36,297 nucleotides of DNA, taken from Cyanobacteriota bacterium. GTDB taxonomy: Bacteria > Cyanobacteriota > Cyanobacteriia > PCC-6307 > Cyanobiaceae. Shown one piece after another: positions 12,001-17,700 of the stretch. The notes beneath the pieces were generated by a model, which saw nothing but the letters and a program-made list of their open reading frames with translations, ran no database searches and was not told the origin of the DNA. Within the stretch, counting starts at the first letter, position 1. Each line of letters opens with the position of its first letter. A program made the translations under genes and the position numbers. The DNA is taken from positions 1 through 36,297 of the forward strand of contig JAPLIB010000131.1 of the NCBI GenBank assembly GCA_026389335.1. Direction: 5' to 3'.

Positions 12001-14231
12001 GGCAGGCCGGCGTAGGGATTGGCACTGCTGCTGGCTGAGCTGCTGGCGGTGCTGGTTGGCACGATGCCTGTCGAGTAGACATCCAGCACCAGCGCGTAGT
12101 CGTTGTTCTGAGGTCCGCTGCCACCGAACAACGGCAGGTCGAGATAGGAGCCCGCGGCGCTGATCTGAAAACTGCTCGGATCGATGCTGCCGCCGACCAC
12201 GTTGAAACTGGCCAGGGCGCCGGAGGCCTGGCTGCCATCCACGGTGACACCAAGGATCGGAACTTGGGTGTAAACGCCATCGTTGAGACCGCTGCCGGCG
12301 TTGTAGAGCGTCAGCGCATTGCCCGTGCCGGTAGCGCCGGCATTGATCGCGCCGATGGCGGTGGGCGCCAGCGAGAACAACTGCAGTGGCGTCGCTGCTC
12401 CGCCCAGCAGCACCGGATTGCCTGCACTCGATGAGCTGACGGAGGACAGCAGTGAGGTGCTGCCTGCCTCGGGCGCATAGACGAACGGATACGCCGCGCC
12501 ATCGGCGGCCGCTGTGTAGCTGCCGGAGCTGCTGAAGCCAGCGGCCGCCGACGTGCCGGGATCGCTGAGCTTGTGGCTGTACTGCAGCAAGGGGATCAGG
12601 CCGCCCAGGGGCAGGCGTGCATCCACCTGGGCACCCACCTGGGTCGAGAACGGGCCGGCGACGCCGTTGGTCTGCAGGCTGGAGATCTCGGTGGCGGCCC
12701 TGGCCTGCAGGCCGAAGCTGCCGTTCCAGATCGCGTCAGCCGTGGAGCTCACCGACTGGTTGGCGGCCGAGCCTTGGGCGAAGGCCACCGCCTCGGGCAG
12801 GGTATAGCCGGCCTGGGTCAGGGCGATCCAGCTGGCGGGGCCGAGGGCGGCCAGGGCGGTGCCGGCGAAGGCGTTCTGCTGGGCCAGGGACACGGAGCCG
12901 GCCTGGGGCGCAACGGGCAGCCCGCTGCCGGCGAGGGGGTTGAGCCAGTCAGGTAACACTCCACCGCCGGTGCTGGTCAGGCTCTGCTGCCAGCTCCAGC
13001 CAGCGGCGTACACCGCATCCAGCTGCACGCTGGTGCCACTGCCGAGGTATCCGAAGGCGCTGGGATTGGAGTCCAGGCCTGCGGATTGGGATGTCGTGAC
13101 GCTCAGCAGCGGCCTGCTCAGCTGGCCGGGATAGGAGCTCGTCAGTCCGTAGCCATACAGCGTGCGCAGCTGTCCGCCGAAGGTTGACTGTGGGCTTGCA
13201 CCAGAGGCGGCCAATTTGGCGCTACTGAAGGCTCCGACGCCCGCTCCCGCCGGCGCCGATAGGCCGAAGACGCCGCGATAGGCAGGACTGCCGGCCCCGG
13301 CCAGCCACACCGGTGAGCTCCAGCTGGAAGCGATGTTGGCGCTCTGGCCTGAGGCCGTGCCGCCGCTGCCGAAGGGTTCAGGGCTGGCTCCGGGCCAGGC
13401 ATTGAGCAGATCGGCGCCGGTGCGCGCCATCCCCTGTAGGTAGGTCGGCTGGCCGGGCAGAGGCGCCGGGGCGGCCAGACCGGCTCCCAGCCCCGAGGCC
13501 GGCCAGCCCGGCAGGGCCACGCTGGTATTGGAATTGGCCGCCGCGGTGCTGCTGCCACTGAGGCTCCAGCGCGTCAGCGAGGACCCCGCGGCGATTCCGG
13601 CGGCTGGCGACCCCAGCAGCTCCTGCCGCGTCTGCAAGCTGCTGGGCGCTGGAACGGTTGGCTTGGCGGTCGCCAGCACAGCGGGCGACAGCGCCCCCAG
13701 GCTGGCGCCGCTGCTGACATCGATCAGTTGCGGTTGGGCCGGGTCCTGGATCGCGAAGGGGATGGCGTATAGATCGCTGTCGGCCGCAGGCTTGTCAGCT
13801 GACTGACTGCCGGCTGGCTGGTTCTGCAGTACCAGCGAGAAGCCCGTGCTGCTGGGCACCAGGCTGAAGCTCTGGTTGTCGGCCTGATCGGTGCTGAGCC
13901 GTATCGGCGCCGACCAGACCAGCTGGCCCTGGCTGTTCCACTGCGCCAGGCTCCCGTAGATCGGTGCACTGCTCCCCAGCCCGACGCGATAGGCCAGCAC
14001 GAAGCCGGGCTTGCTGCCGCTGCGGCCGTCGCTGTCGGTGGGCCAGAGGTTGGGCACCACCAGGGCCTGCAGCTCACTGGCACCGCTCACCTCGGGCAGC
14101 AGTTCGGCCCGATCCCAGCGCTGGGCCTGGGCGTTCCACTGGCACCGCCAGATGGCCCCCTCGTCGATCACGAAGGCGTGGGCGGTGCCGTTGCCATCGT
14201 TGACGAGCTGCAGCCTGCTGGTGGTGGACAT
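1..14231 (-). CDS. Giant repeat surface protein (LamG, FG-GAP, sialidase-like repeats), C-terminus outside window
   Basis: The frame is open from ATG at 14231 to the window edge (4743 codons, no stop). No Sec signal, membrane segment or Gly-Gly leader is visible at the N-terminus (MSTTSRLQLVNDGNG). Domains by position: a Ser/Ala/Gly-rich region (14231-10350); a LamG-like concanavalin fold (about 10046-8930, with DSWHHIVATYLP and SLYVDNQLV); six FG-GAP-type calcium motifs such as DVNNDGVKD near 7170, GDVNEDGYGD near 5655, GDFNGDGIGD near 5200 and GDMNGDGYRD near 5030; then sialidase/BNR-like units (YWTSS.D.G.SW) from about 4735 to the edge. Such proteins are usually secreted by type I systems and act in adhesion or motility; that role is inferred. 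A palindromic operator lies upstream. The gene is GC-rich, unlike the export operon. A SwmB-like role is possible but unproven. Confidence 0.9.
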   Translation of the reverse strand, partial: MSTTSRLQLVNDGNGTAHAFVIDEGAIWRCQWNAQAQRWDRAELLPEVSGASELQALVVPNLWPTDSDGRSGSKPGFVLAYRVGLGSSAPIYGSLAQWNSQGQLVWSAPIRLSTDQADNQSFSLVPSSTGFSLVLQNQPAGSQSADKPAADSDLYAIPFAIQDPAQPQLIDVSSGASLGALSPAVLATAKPTVPAPSSLQTRQELLGSPAAGIAAGSSLTRWSLSGSSTAAANSNTSVALPGWPASGLGAGLAAPAPLPGQPTYLQGMARTGADLLNAWPGASPEPFGSGGTASGQSANIASSWSSPVWLAGAGSPAYRGVFGLSAPAGAGVGAFSSAKLAASGASPQSTFGGQLRTLYGYGLTSSYPGQLSRPLLSVTTSQSAGLDSNPSAFGYLGSGTSVQLDAVYAAGWSWQQSLTSTGGGVLPDWLNPLAGSGLPVAPQAGSVSLAQQNAFAGTALAALGPASWIALTQAGYTLPEAVAFAQGSAANQSVSSTADAIWNGSFGLQARAATEISSLQTNGVAGPFSTQVGAQVDARLPLGGLIPLLQYSHKLSDPGTSAAAGFSSSGSYTAAADGAAYPFVYAPEAGSTSLLSSVSSSSAGNPVLLGGAATPLQLFSLAPTAIGAINAGATGTGNALTLYNAGSGLNDGVYTQVPILGVTVDGSQASGALASFNVVGGSIDPSSFQISAAGSYLDLPLFGGSGPQNNDYALVLDVYSTGIVPTSTASSSASSSANPYAGLPLVTVNSSLSDSPLQIQAIERVVEVPVSPAAQAAAVRYPLYNPATPTVTTAAPSNDNSPYAYRGVAVQLQAGGAAVSLLNPDPTVTATVLLSGGVIQQVLLDQPLLFVPVNGASSYSLSLTLPQAVLASLPAGSENPVYTVDSQALGFNNLVADEQFSAQQGQLGAGVYLAAGMSDGLTLTAAMGGAAVQNRVAYVSTSDSGGAAVSSVVYLNGSTTTSAGSEAPQGSVSPDQLTPAALYSDANTIVFSAASSPTAITLAGDGANGSATFVAWVEAGGPVIPITTPGDGSSNVQDYLQALYGNQRINFRILQDGTWAVPALADLYTPANPAVIHDLKAVNVANATAPGGIATLVVWSETSIAALQGAIANDGNQQTNTIPTVIKAGWINPNAQPISSSGAWDWNSLFSDAQGRSSIQTIPWDPSVDVGLAINDLSIASQPMPLADGSLSQSPLLSWSQAALPSYSESVLNDAPILYLQFNRLQSGLNDINLGSVDSIATATSASSRGLNYAIAGAIPDSNATAVQNSDGTGLISTGLGTMLRSIRAIAADIPPDSSPTNGTSSDPGVSRFSGSITNDILTVTGLSLFDPSSFFSIGSMAVGDVISGPGITPGTSIVSINSYDGAAGTGTFTLNTAYSNALPVASLSVTPVSTTLPYSIEFWAQLPQGSNPKGAGLVSLGQPSSTAVGAAILPDGWLLNSSFLVDQITYEQAAARGLITSPGIDDPKAIYGWQWAVQASGANTEAMVGNGGSNVYSNALLLNNLASGAALEGVNQFLANYKLTAADLVGVDGLNAATIARAPSTELQFGTSVAAIGAQPDSALKAIAIDPSTAVLNQGLVLLSDLQDSSATNSSLIGMFETLWDYQRSTGEAKVHFDLSPDGSSEGTPTPTKAENYAGYELGFSLVNGIAVSVNGSGQLVYDLGQGTSLVSQAIGTAVPADLRDDSWHHIVATYLPTYVSTDNGGVVSQSPSNSGVASLYVDNQLVAQQSGVANVPLLLNLNDQAQLLTNNVGGAIDQLAFYNKALTSTSFSPDTSGQWPVPTSTEALALLAAMGYSIAGQSPDPGTIPGAISQHYAARNVDPKASPLTSYTSAFNADTGTWSEASPLTPLAQPLPTSPSFRRNGTPAQDGLVINVPISSWTSDDWLQTTASGSSNNQFFDPSNQLLSGVTVTLVNISRSSETPLTLQLSADQVLLGDQSLQSLQPLATASSFLYRVPTNTPALTLLIPADQLPAGSDSLGTQSLSDRYAASVTFDFATYQGSLQGTIAGTKLTVSSLNGTLAVGDLISGPGILPGTSITAVLTAFKSSSGKGIYTVSQSQTLSSTTTLTILGDVTTLSPSQGSLQGAITGTVLTVTSLNGNLEVGDLLSGTGVAPGTFITGIRTPFSAATNGGGEGSGIYSVSQNQVLGSTALTILSGVLDEGASLPPADSQPGAWGSTAGSSNSAAVIGTALVVGDTPLTLQGLDNGLVLRSASNAEAANNPALTEPLRSFGQSQVVGQFNDSAGNSYGWLAIAQPFASEGLKPAPGQVFVQYTGQSANGVPSSTAAQAPSTWLKALASSRFEADRPNLPLRDDVSNPSSSGGLLIRAEASAGWGQGFGDTMLVADVNNDGVKDLVISAPQANGGGKVLIINGLWIQKQLTTSAGTKILDLSDPDSLAGYVTVLTPSAASGSGDDISAAAFGSALAFDNVSKTLWIGAPNYQRQLNPGNSTPQSSLQPIGAVYSYTYAASNPGGWDQNLATPLACAAVGSGGVTISTDAAGAAISTYWGSRFGSAIAVNDINVDGSSGIAVSAPGVQASLLYGGSEAVQQELGTGNTPTSPANAGALEKIQLPGVISFALQGSISEKIMQLSGEASSINQVQVGDLVTGVGVAAGTTITGIDSSTYIDGTIKRYYGVSQPNTVGETILTIVPNPIPSVSTLQGSSNPQLLPVASGASQAAATSPTMQNLKALQVDTIVPATQRNNQAIQSAAVGAVYLFNSSGDLQLQGQQGGNPISDQAVNQAVYGGASFYGPNPWNTLGDTGFGTSLSFADLTNRNSNSILSIGAPQTGGSGALYLVDTSQAFTAAPGSQPSAISNINLGSNQYLAYLASGVTLYGAASGDNFANGLVSLGDVNEDGYGDLLVQGFNAANGAGVGYVLFGNDQLLSTSTPSGIAAASGSVAPGSIGSLQRADGTTINGAILSLLGSGQPGYTGQGTCGAGDVNGDAIPDIPLGSGPNGSASVSWGGSDLAANANLQLSRMASDSGMVIDDQASTLPGSLQSIGDFNGDGIGDVISILPGDVLTSVRLYFGQNSQATLPSTPYRYYNFNVANGTQVLAAGDMNGDGYRDLALFLDQNLSASDQTNQNAGAGSTTGIFYGRPNDQLPASPGFGLLAPVGPGFDTAALKLPGLTIASGLTSAAASVIAVGTTLYAAVQGVGAGDTTIWFSQSSDGGNSWADWTDLSNSYAGFATTASPSLAFFDDRLYLGFVDSSGALSVASWDPDSASPADWSSPNTIASPDSIYSSGATYDSRYSPQLVNGGDSLDVVWVDSETGQVCSASSTTPTATVPWSPIGVGSSVAAPALARLGNTLYMAVQSGAGGNAIYWTSSTDDGVSWVPWTALPSGITSVLPPSLAVVGNTLYLSYLGDGNNEINIVSLDASSNTWNTPYQIPGQTAAYASLSCELVGGEEQLAVYYVSYDSTNRILKAYTSTPSSSSNWTSDQQIYYDYDASDTSSGVQTASGPIAVSQYGGLTYLAYQGGTTSSASDEIYLATSSSSNLNIGSGWTAQALLDPDTRTGLGLSSDLDGLWLTYGNSSQSNELQVSLLTPDSSGTVTVQTPTSLNLPVGLSNNVSTLDAVGSGQGLILAGINDSANSNTVKTSLVDLGAVASWTAPNKLQQGSSPTTAISATAAPSVTWLGGIPVLAVNNNGTIVVYAGNGANNTLNQISSFTASDGVTSSSEPVLTSTDTGLALSYNNSSGSVTLYRTDLIRVDGSPVAGVKLGSFGVIDTINGDLGWDLTTLSQISTAVGSVPLNVDGTLMLVNVRNDNSQANEIWINAVPNRADADSLTWLNSTVQLPGANSGDWTVSQQIGTTINLGTTVANWQDLSADKAVAPPAFAWDTANDVIYAASLDSSNTLWWSSSSDGGKTWATSQELPTTMTTELAPALGIIGSTLYLAYVGTNKQINITSMSLSEPNNTWASVYQLNQYAQSISMVYEWDKKKGKSVLGIYYLGTDDKIYRTYNTSTSPSQNNDWDASMVIPNQTASGQIVATRLGSASDDTGTTYFAYQGGTPSSPSDTIYLSGSTDPGSGSSWWVTDNIPQSTSPSHSGVGLTTNSQGLILSFADVSSASLPVLNLQQATVTSTTTTWAPYTTIQSPSLTPTPAASVFATPLSSTVLVAGINTGNSWTGVNGGSSPATPSLARQSITVALSDTTNYALGTGANAGQVLLTAAGQARIQNGTALPAFTLTPISGKTYTAQLQIAPAVIKTAIATLPSLTITPATLTSAATTGTAVAVYSTSASTISSNGGTISTPVSVSLSQTTAYEKGTTTTASGKTEYQVQLTAAGAALVSSGATLPSFTLTPSAPTTQDGKSVTVDGTPVTFTPAVTTDSQQPTLTINALNILTQASTTTPPPVGTVVATFDITDPGEQTVYMAVLGNNNDQEGGGGDYLYWTSSANNGNSWNSWKQLPSTMNSAVAPSVTVLGGTLYLGYLGTGNNEINITSLDSSTGNWSTPYQIPISGQSGTFATASYLSLCTESDQGTQQLAIYYVDSGTTGNILKAYTSDAASNSGWTVGDAIQYTSSGNLQNQTASGPITVSQYNDQTYLAYQGGTPNSPATQIYLASSANPFVGSSWAIQQLIDPGTKTALGLSGNDTGLTLSYGKSSLPNQLQLQQYEATTTPWSNLGITPSSATALVFDGSNTVYSAVISNGAIQWAYGTKNSSGSDISWSDWQVVGSTSLQPAAGTALASNGTNFYMAFQAGEALYWTSSSDSGASWNGWQVVVGATPGAQ
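340..1030 (-). repeat. Sialidase-like repeat unit C in giant protein
   Basis: The third unit has landmarks LYWTSSANNGNSW, GTLYLGYLGTGNNEINI, LAIYYVDSGTTGNILKAYTS and TYLAYQGGTPNSPATQIYLA. A further unit begins at about 85 (LYWTSSSDSGASWNGW) and is cut by the window edge, so the array continues. Confidence 0.75.
1246..1790 (-). repeat. Tandem pair of short repeats in giant protein
   Basis: Two related stretches lie between sialidase-like units B and C. One (about 1620-1790) has LSDTTNYALGTG then VLLTAAGQARIQNG and LPAFTLTP. The other (about 1285-1440) has LSQTTAYEKGTT then VQLTAAGAALVSSG and LPSFTLTP. The shared core is LTAAG followed by LP.FTLTP. The pair probably forms small beta-rich spacer domains. 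Confidence 0.65.
1960..2640 (-). repeat. Sialidase-like repeat unit B in giant protein
   Basis: The second unit has landmarks LWWSSSSDGGKTW, STLYLAYVGTNKQINI, LGIYYLGTDDKIYRTYNTS and TYFAYQGGTPSSPSD. It is the most diverged of the three full copies. Confidence 0.7.
3568..4245 (-). repeat. Sialidase-like repeat unit A in giant protein
   Basis: One of three full units of about 230 residues. The unit runs from YWTSSTDDGVSW through NTLYLSYLGDGNNEINI, AVYYVSYDSTNRILKAYTS and TYLAYQGGT to LWLTYGNSSQSNELQVSLL. Units B and C repeat the same landmarks in the same order. The Ser-x-Asp-x-Gly-x-x-Trp element is an Asp-box (BNR) signature, typical of beta-propeller blades. Confidence 0.75.
7850..8229 (-). 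repeat. Adjacent pair of VGD-x-(I/L)SG-PGT repeats in giant protein
   Basis: Two copies of a module of about 43 residues: GSLQGTIAG then SSLNGTLAVGDLISGPGILP (about 8229-8090), and GSLQGAITG then TSLNGNLEVGDLLSGTGVAP (about 7986-7850). More diverged copies occur at about 10310-10140 (VGDVISGPGITPGTSI) and 6510-6340 (VGDLVTGVGVAAGTTI). The copies are dispersed among LamG and FG-GAP regions, not in one array. Confidence 0.7.
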
Positions 14232-14243
14232 GGGGGGGGGGGG
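14232..14243 (-). repeat. Poly-C(12) tract touching the giant gene start codon
   Basis: Twelve consecutive C on the minus strand lie directly against the ATG of the giant gene, where a Shine-Dalgarno sequence would normally be. No other ribosome-binding sequence is visible nearby. Homopolymers of this length slip easily during replication and are hard to sequence. Confidence 0.9.
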
Positions 14244-14303
14244 AGTGAAACGGCTTAAGAAATGACTAGACAGACGCTAAACGGGCCGCTGCTCCGGCAC
14301 CAT

Positions 14304-14317
14304 CCTGCAGATGTAGG
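14304..14317 (-). promoter_or_regulatory. One-mismatch copy of the CCTACA-NN-TGTAGG operator before the giant gene
   Basis: The minus strand reads CCTACATCTGCAGG; a single change breaks the palindrome found upstream of four substrate genes. It lies 72 bp before the ATG, against 49-53 bp for the others. The -35 slot (14298-14303, ATGGTG) and -10 slot (14275-14280, TTAGCG) expected from the other promoters are poor here, so the promoter position is unclear. Confidence 0.6.
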
Positions 14318-14346
14318 GGTGCCCCTCCAGGCACCAGGGCGGCCAA

Positions 14347-14379
14347 CCCAGGGTTGGCTCCGGGCTGGCCAACCCTGGG
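14347..14379 (-). terminator. Strong hairpin between P5 and the giant gene
   Basis: A perfect 12-bp GC-rich stem (14347-14358 with 14368-14379) encloses a 9-nt loop. It lies about 380 bp after the P5 stop and just upstream of the giant-gene operator. No U-run follows on the minus strand, so it is not a classical intrinsic terminator. It may insulate the two transcripts. Confidence 0.4.
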
Positions 14380-14759
14380 GAGAGTGTGCCGCTGGAGCTT
14401 GCACTGGATGGGATCCGCGCCGTCGGCCGGATCCGACGGCCATGGCTGTTCTGGACAGGGATGGGCGTGCTCCTGCTCCTGGCGTTGGTTGTCTCAAGGC
14501 CCAAGGGCCTGAATCGGTTTACGCTGATAAAAAGCTTAAGTAAGACAGGGCACTGCTGTGCAGAATGGTGAGATAATCACAGCTTTGATTCGGATCCTGG
14601 CTCGCTGGCCTGAATGTCGGGCGCTGGCGGCTGGACAAGGCTGATTCGGCTCCAGAGCGTGAATCTTGGCCACGGTGGCGATACCAGGTTGGATACGCCT
14701 CAGATTGGCCCTGGGACCAGGGACACAGGCCGGGATTTTGGTCCAGGACGCATGCAGGT
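14380..14759. other. Intergenic stretch after P5 with no recognisable gene
   Basis: This is 380 bp between the P5 stop and the hairpin. Short open frames exist on both strands but have no supporting features. One 75-codon minus-strand frame starts at 14763 and overlaps the P5 stop as ATGA; its composition gives no sign of selection. I see no RNA gene or operator here. Confidence 0.5.
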
Positions 14760-17700
14760 TCATGCTAATTCAACGACAACTTCTGCATCAGCTCCGATAA
14801 CCTCCATCTCTTCGATTTCGGCTTCGGCTGCTGTATCGAGATCGACTTCGGCTTGGGTTGTGTCGCTGACGACGTCAGAGATGGCCTCGGATTCAGCGTC
14901 ACTGGCAGCCTCGAGGAAGCCCTGGCGAAGATCCTCATCAACGATACGTTTGACTTCCCTGTCGGCCAGGTCATCAGCCTCGGTTTCGAGGTCCTTGTCG
15001 GCGACGTCAGTTTCAAGCTTGCGCCCATCATGTAACGCTTCGTCCACGTCGTCGAGCTTCTTGTCCTCCATCAACTTGGTTCTGGCATCATCATCTAAAT
15101 TCTCCATTTCACGCGTCTTGCCACGTTCAAGTTCTTTGTTTGAGACATTGATCTCGCCATCTTTTTCTTCATTGACAAGTTCTTTCCCCTTCGGCTCTGC
15201 TTTGACATCAAATTTCTCCATCCCTTTATCGGTAAACTTATTGTCCTCTAGCTTGTCGTTGATAGCGCTGTCCTTGCTGAGCGCCTTGTTGCCAAGATCT
15301 TTTTCGGTGGTCTCTCCATCCTTCACCATCTCCTCGTCCTTGGCGACGTCTTTCTTCGCATCAGCTTCTTTCTCTTTAGCCTTCTTGGCCTCCTCTGCTG
15401 CTTTTTCTTTTGTTTCCTTGGATTTTTTAATTTTTTCGCTTATTTTGTGAGACCAATGTTTGATCTGCATGATATAAGCAAACAGCGATGGATTGTGCGG
15501 TGTGATCGCAGAATTGGAGTTGGAGGATCCATGGGCGGCAAAGCTGATTGACAAAAGATGCGGATCTTGGGCGATATTAGTAAGAGTCGCACGCACATTA
15601 GACAGGGTTTGGCGCTGGTTGAGGACTGACATGGAAGGCTTGGGAATAGTGTCCCAAGTAGAATGATGGCCGACGTTGTCTGTTTTCACATTAAGGATCA
15701 GACTGCCAACTGAAACTTGTTGCCCTGATTTAATCTCAGCTTTTTCGCTATTCCATTCTTTTGCTTCGTTGGCATCTTTGCTTTTAGCAGTGTTTTTGAT
15801 CCTCTTCAGTGCATGGTTAGTATTTTGATTGTAGCTAATCCAGCTGTCGAATTGTGAGCGGTACTCTGCTTGCTGCGCAAGGGTGAGGCTTTTCCATTTT
15901 CCTGTATGTCCAACTAAGGTGGCAAAGGATTGGCCGAGAAGCTTATTTTTTTGCAGGGTGCTCAGCGTCGACAGGTCGGCTTCGGTCACCTCGGTATGGC
16001 CAATCTTCTCAATACGCTCATATTTATGGATCTGCTTCTTCAGGGTTTGATGGTAGGTCTTGACTTTAAGATAGTCCTTGGTGATCAAGCTTTTTTGATT
16101 GTCCTTGAGCCAATGTGTTAACACCTTGTTGACCAAGGGTTGGGACACGATCGTGTCAACTTCTTTGAACTTACTTTCCAGGTTTGAGCGAACATTCCGG
16201 GAAACAGTCACCAGACCCGGATCTTTTTTGATCTCCTGTTTGATCTCCTGGTAGTAATGATTAACTTCGAAGCCGCCGATGATGTCAGTAAATGCATGTT
16301 TGCCAAGCTTATTGCTCTTAATTAAACTTTTGACTTCGTTTTGACCGCTCTTGCTGTTGATGGAGAACAGCAGGGCATTCATCAGCTTGACACCCATCCA
16401 TTCACCCACATTGTTCCAATCTGTAGTAACGGCCGTCGAGTAGTCCTTCTTGAAAGCTCCTAGACGTGAAAGCACAAGCTTGGCATTATTGTTCAAATTC
16501 TGCATGCCAAGTTTGATCGTGCCTTGCTTGGAAGCCTTGGTCGCATCCTTGAGTGCCAAAAAGCTCACGGCCACTTCCTTCTTGCCGAGCACTCCCAGTC
16601 CCTTGTAAGCTTTGTGCAGTTTTATGTATTGATTGAGATCGAGATCGTACTGGTTAAGCGTCCATTTTTTGATTTTCTTACTCTTGTGGGAGAGCTTGGA
16701 AACCTTGTCCAGAATGTCATGGATACCTGAATGGAGATAGGTGTGAACTTGCGGCTTCAGCTGGGACGTAAAAGCATTGATCCGATAATTTACACTGGCC
16801 TTATAGTTGGTATTTGTCTTATATTTTCTGTAATCTAAGATCAGCTTCTTCCAGTGGCTCTTGATGTCTTGGTGCGCTATCTCTATTTTGCTGCTCAAGT
16901 TATCTAATTGAGCGGGCTTGATGCTGTCGTACTGTTTTGTAAGGAATTTCGAATAGTTGCTGATAAAATGCTGAATAGGTGAAGTAAGAAATCCGGTGCG
17001 ATGTAGATCGCGTCTCAGATGCATGCGCAACACCTCAATCTGGATGGCCGTTCTGGTCGCAGCTGTCTTACCCACCAAGGCCGCCAGGCCGGCAAACTTC
17101 CAGGCCTCACCAATCATGCGAACTTTCTTGTAAAGCTTCTTGTGATAGGCACCAAGAAACACAGATTTCCAGTTAGTGCTATCGCCACCGATAGCGCGAC
17201 AAACTTGATAAATTGTTCGAGCATACACTGACATCGCCCATACGATGTCGTGATAGACAAACTTGACAAGATGCCAGATGCCTTTAAAATCCAATTTCAG
17301 TCCAGCCCAGATTTTTCGATACTCCCAGGGATGGGTCAGAGCAAATAGGAGTTGCTTGCCAAAATGAACAGTATGGTCACACAGATGCTTGGGAAGGTGC
17401 CAGAGTCCTTTGATCGCATGCCAGCCAATGAATAAAACAGAATTGGCCGTTTTACGCTCGGCACCGGCCATCCAAGATCCAGCTTTTGGACTGATGAAGC
17501 TCAGCGTATGATTAAACCACTTGAACTCATGCTTGTAGATAGGTCCGAGAGTATAATGCCAAATGGTTTTCGTCCATGAAACAGTCTTGCGAGCGATGCG
17601 GTGGAACGGATGAAATCCAGTAAATTTATTGTTTTTCATATAATTATCTTCCTTGGTCATTTTATTGTAGATAAACTGCCCGATCTTTAGCCTGATGGCT

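Noticed and set aside
13435-13448. CCTGTAGG-type sequences inside the giant gene (here and near 5085) as more operators
   Set aside because: They lack the second half-site and lie within coding sequence, far from any start codon.
1-14231. Naming the giant protein SwmB (the Synechococcus swimming protein)
   Set aside because: Size and repeat style are compatible, but no specific motif visible here proves orthology and the C-terminus is missing.
14536-14763. Minus-strand 75-codon frame overlapping the P5 stop as ATGA
   Set aside because: The overlap is suggestive, but the product has no domain, signal or leader and no other support; kept as intergenic.
14614-15450. Plus-strand Ser-rich frame of 278 codons
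   Set aside because: It is the shadow of the acidic Glu/Asp/Lys-rich C-terminus of P5 read in antisense; Ser-rich translation is the expected by-product.
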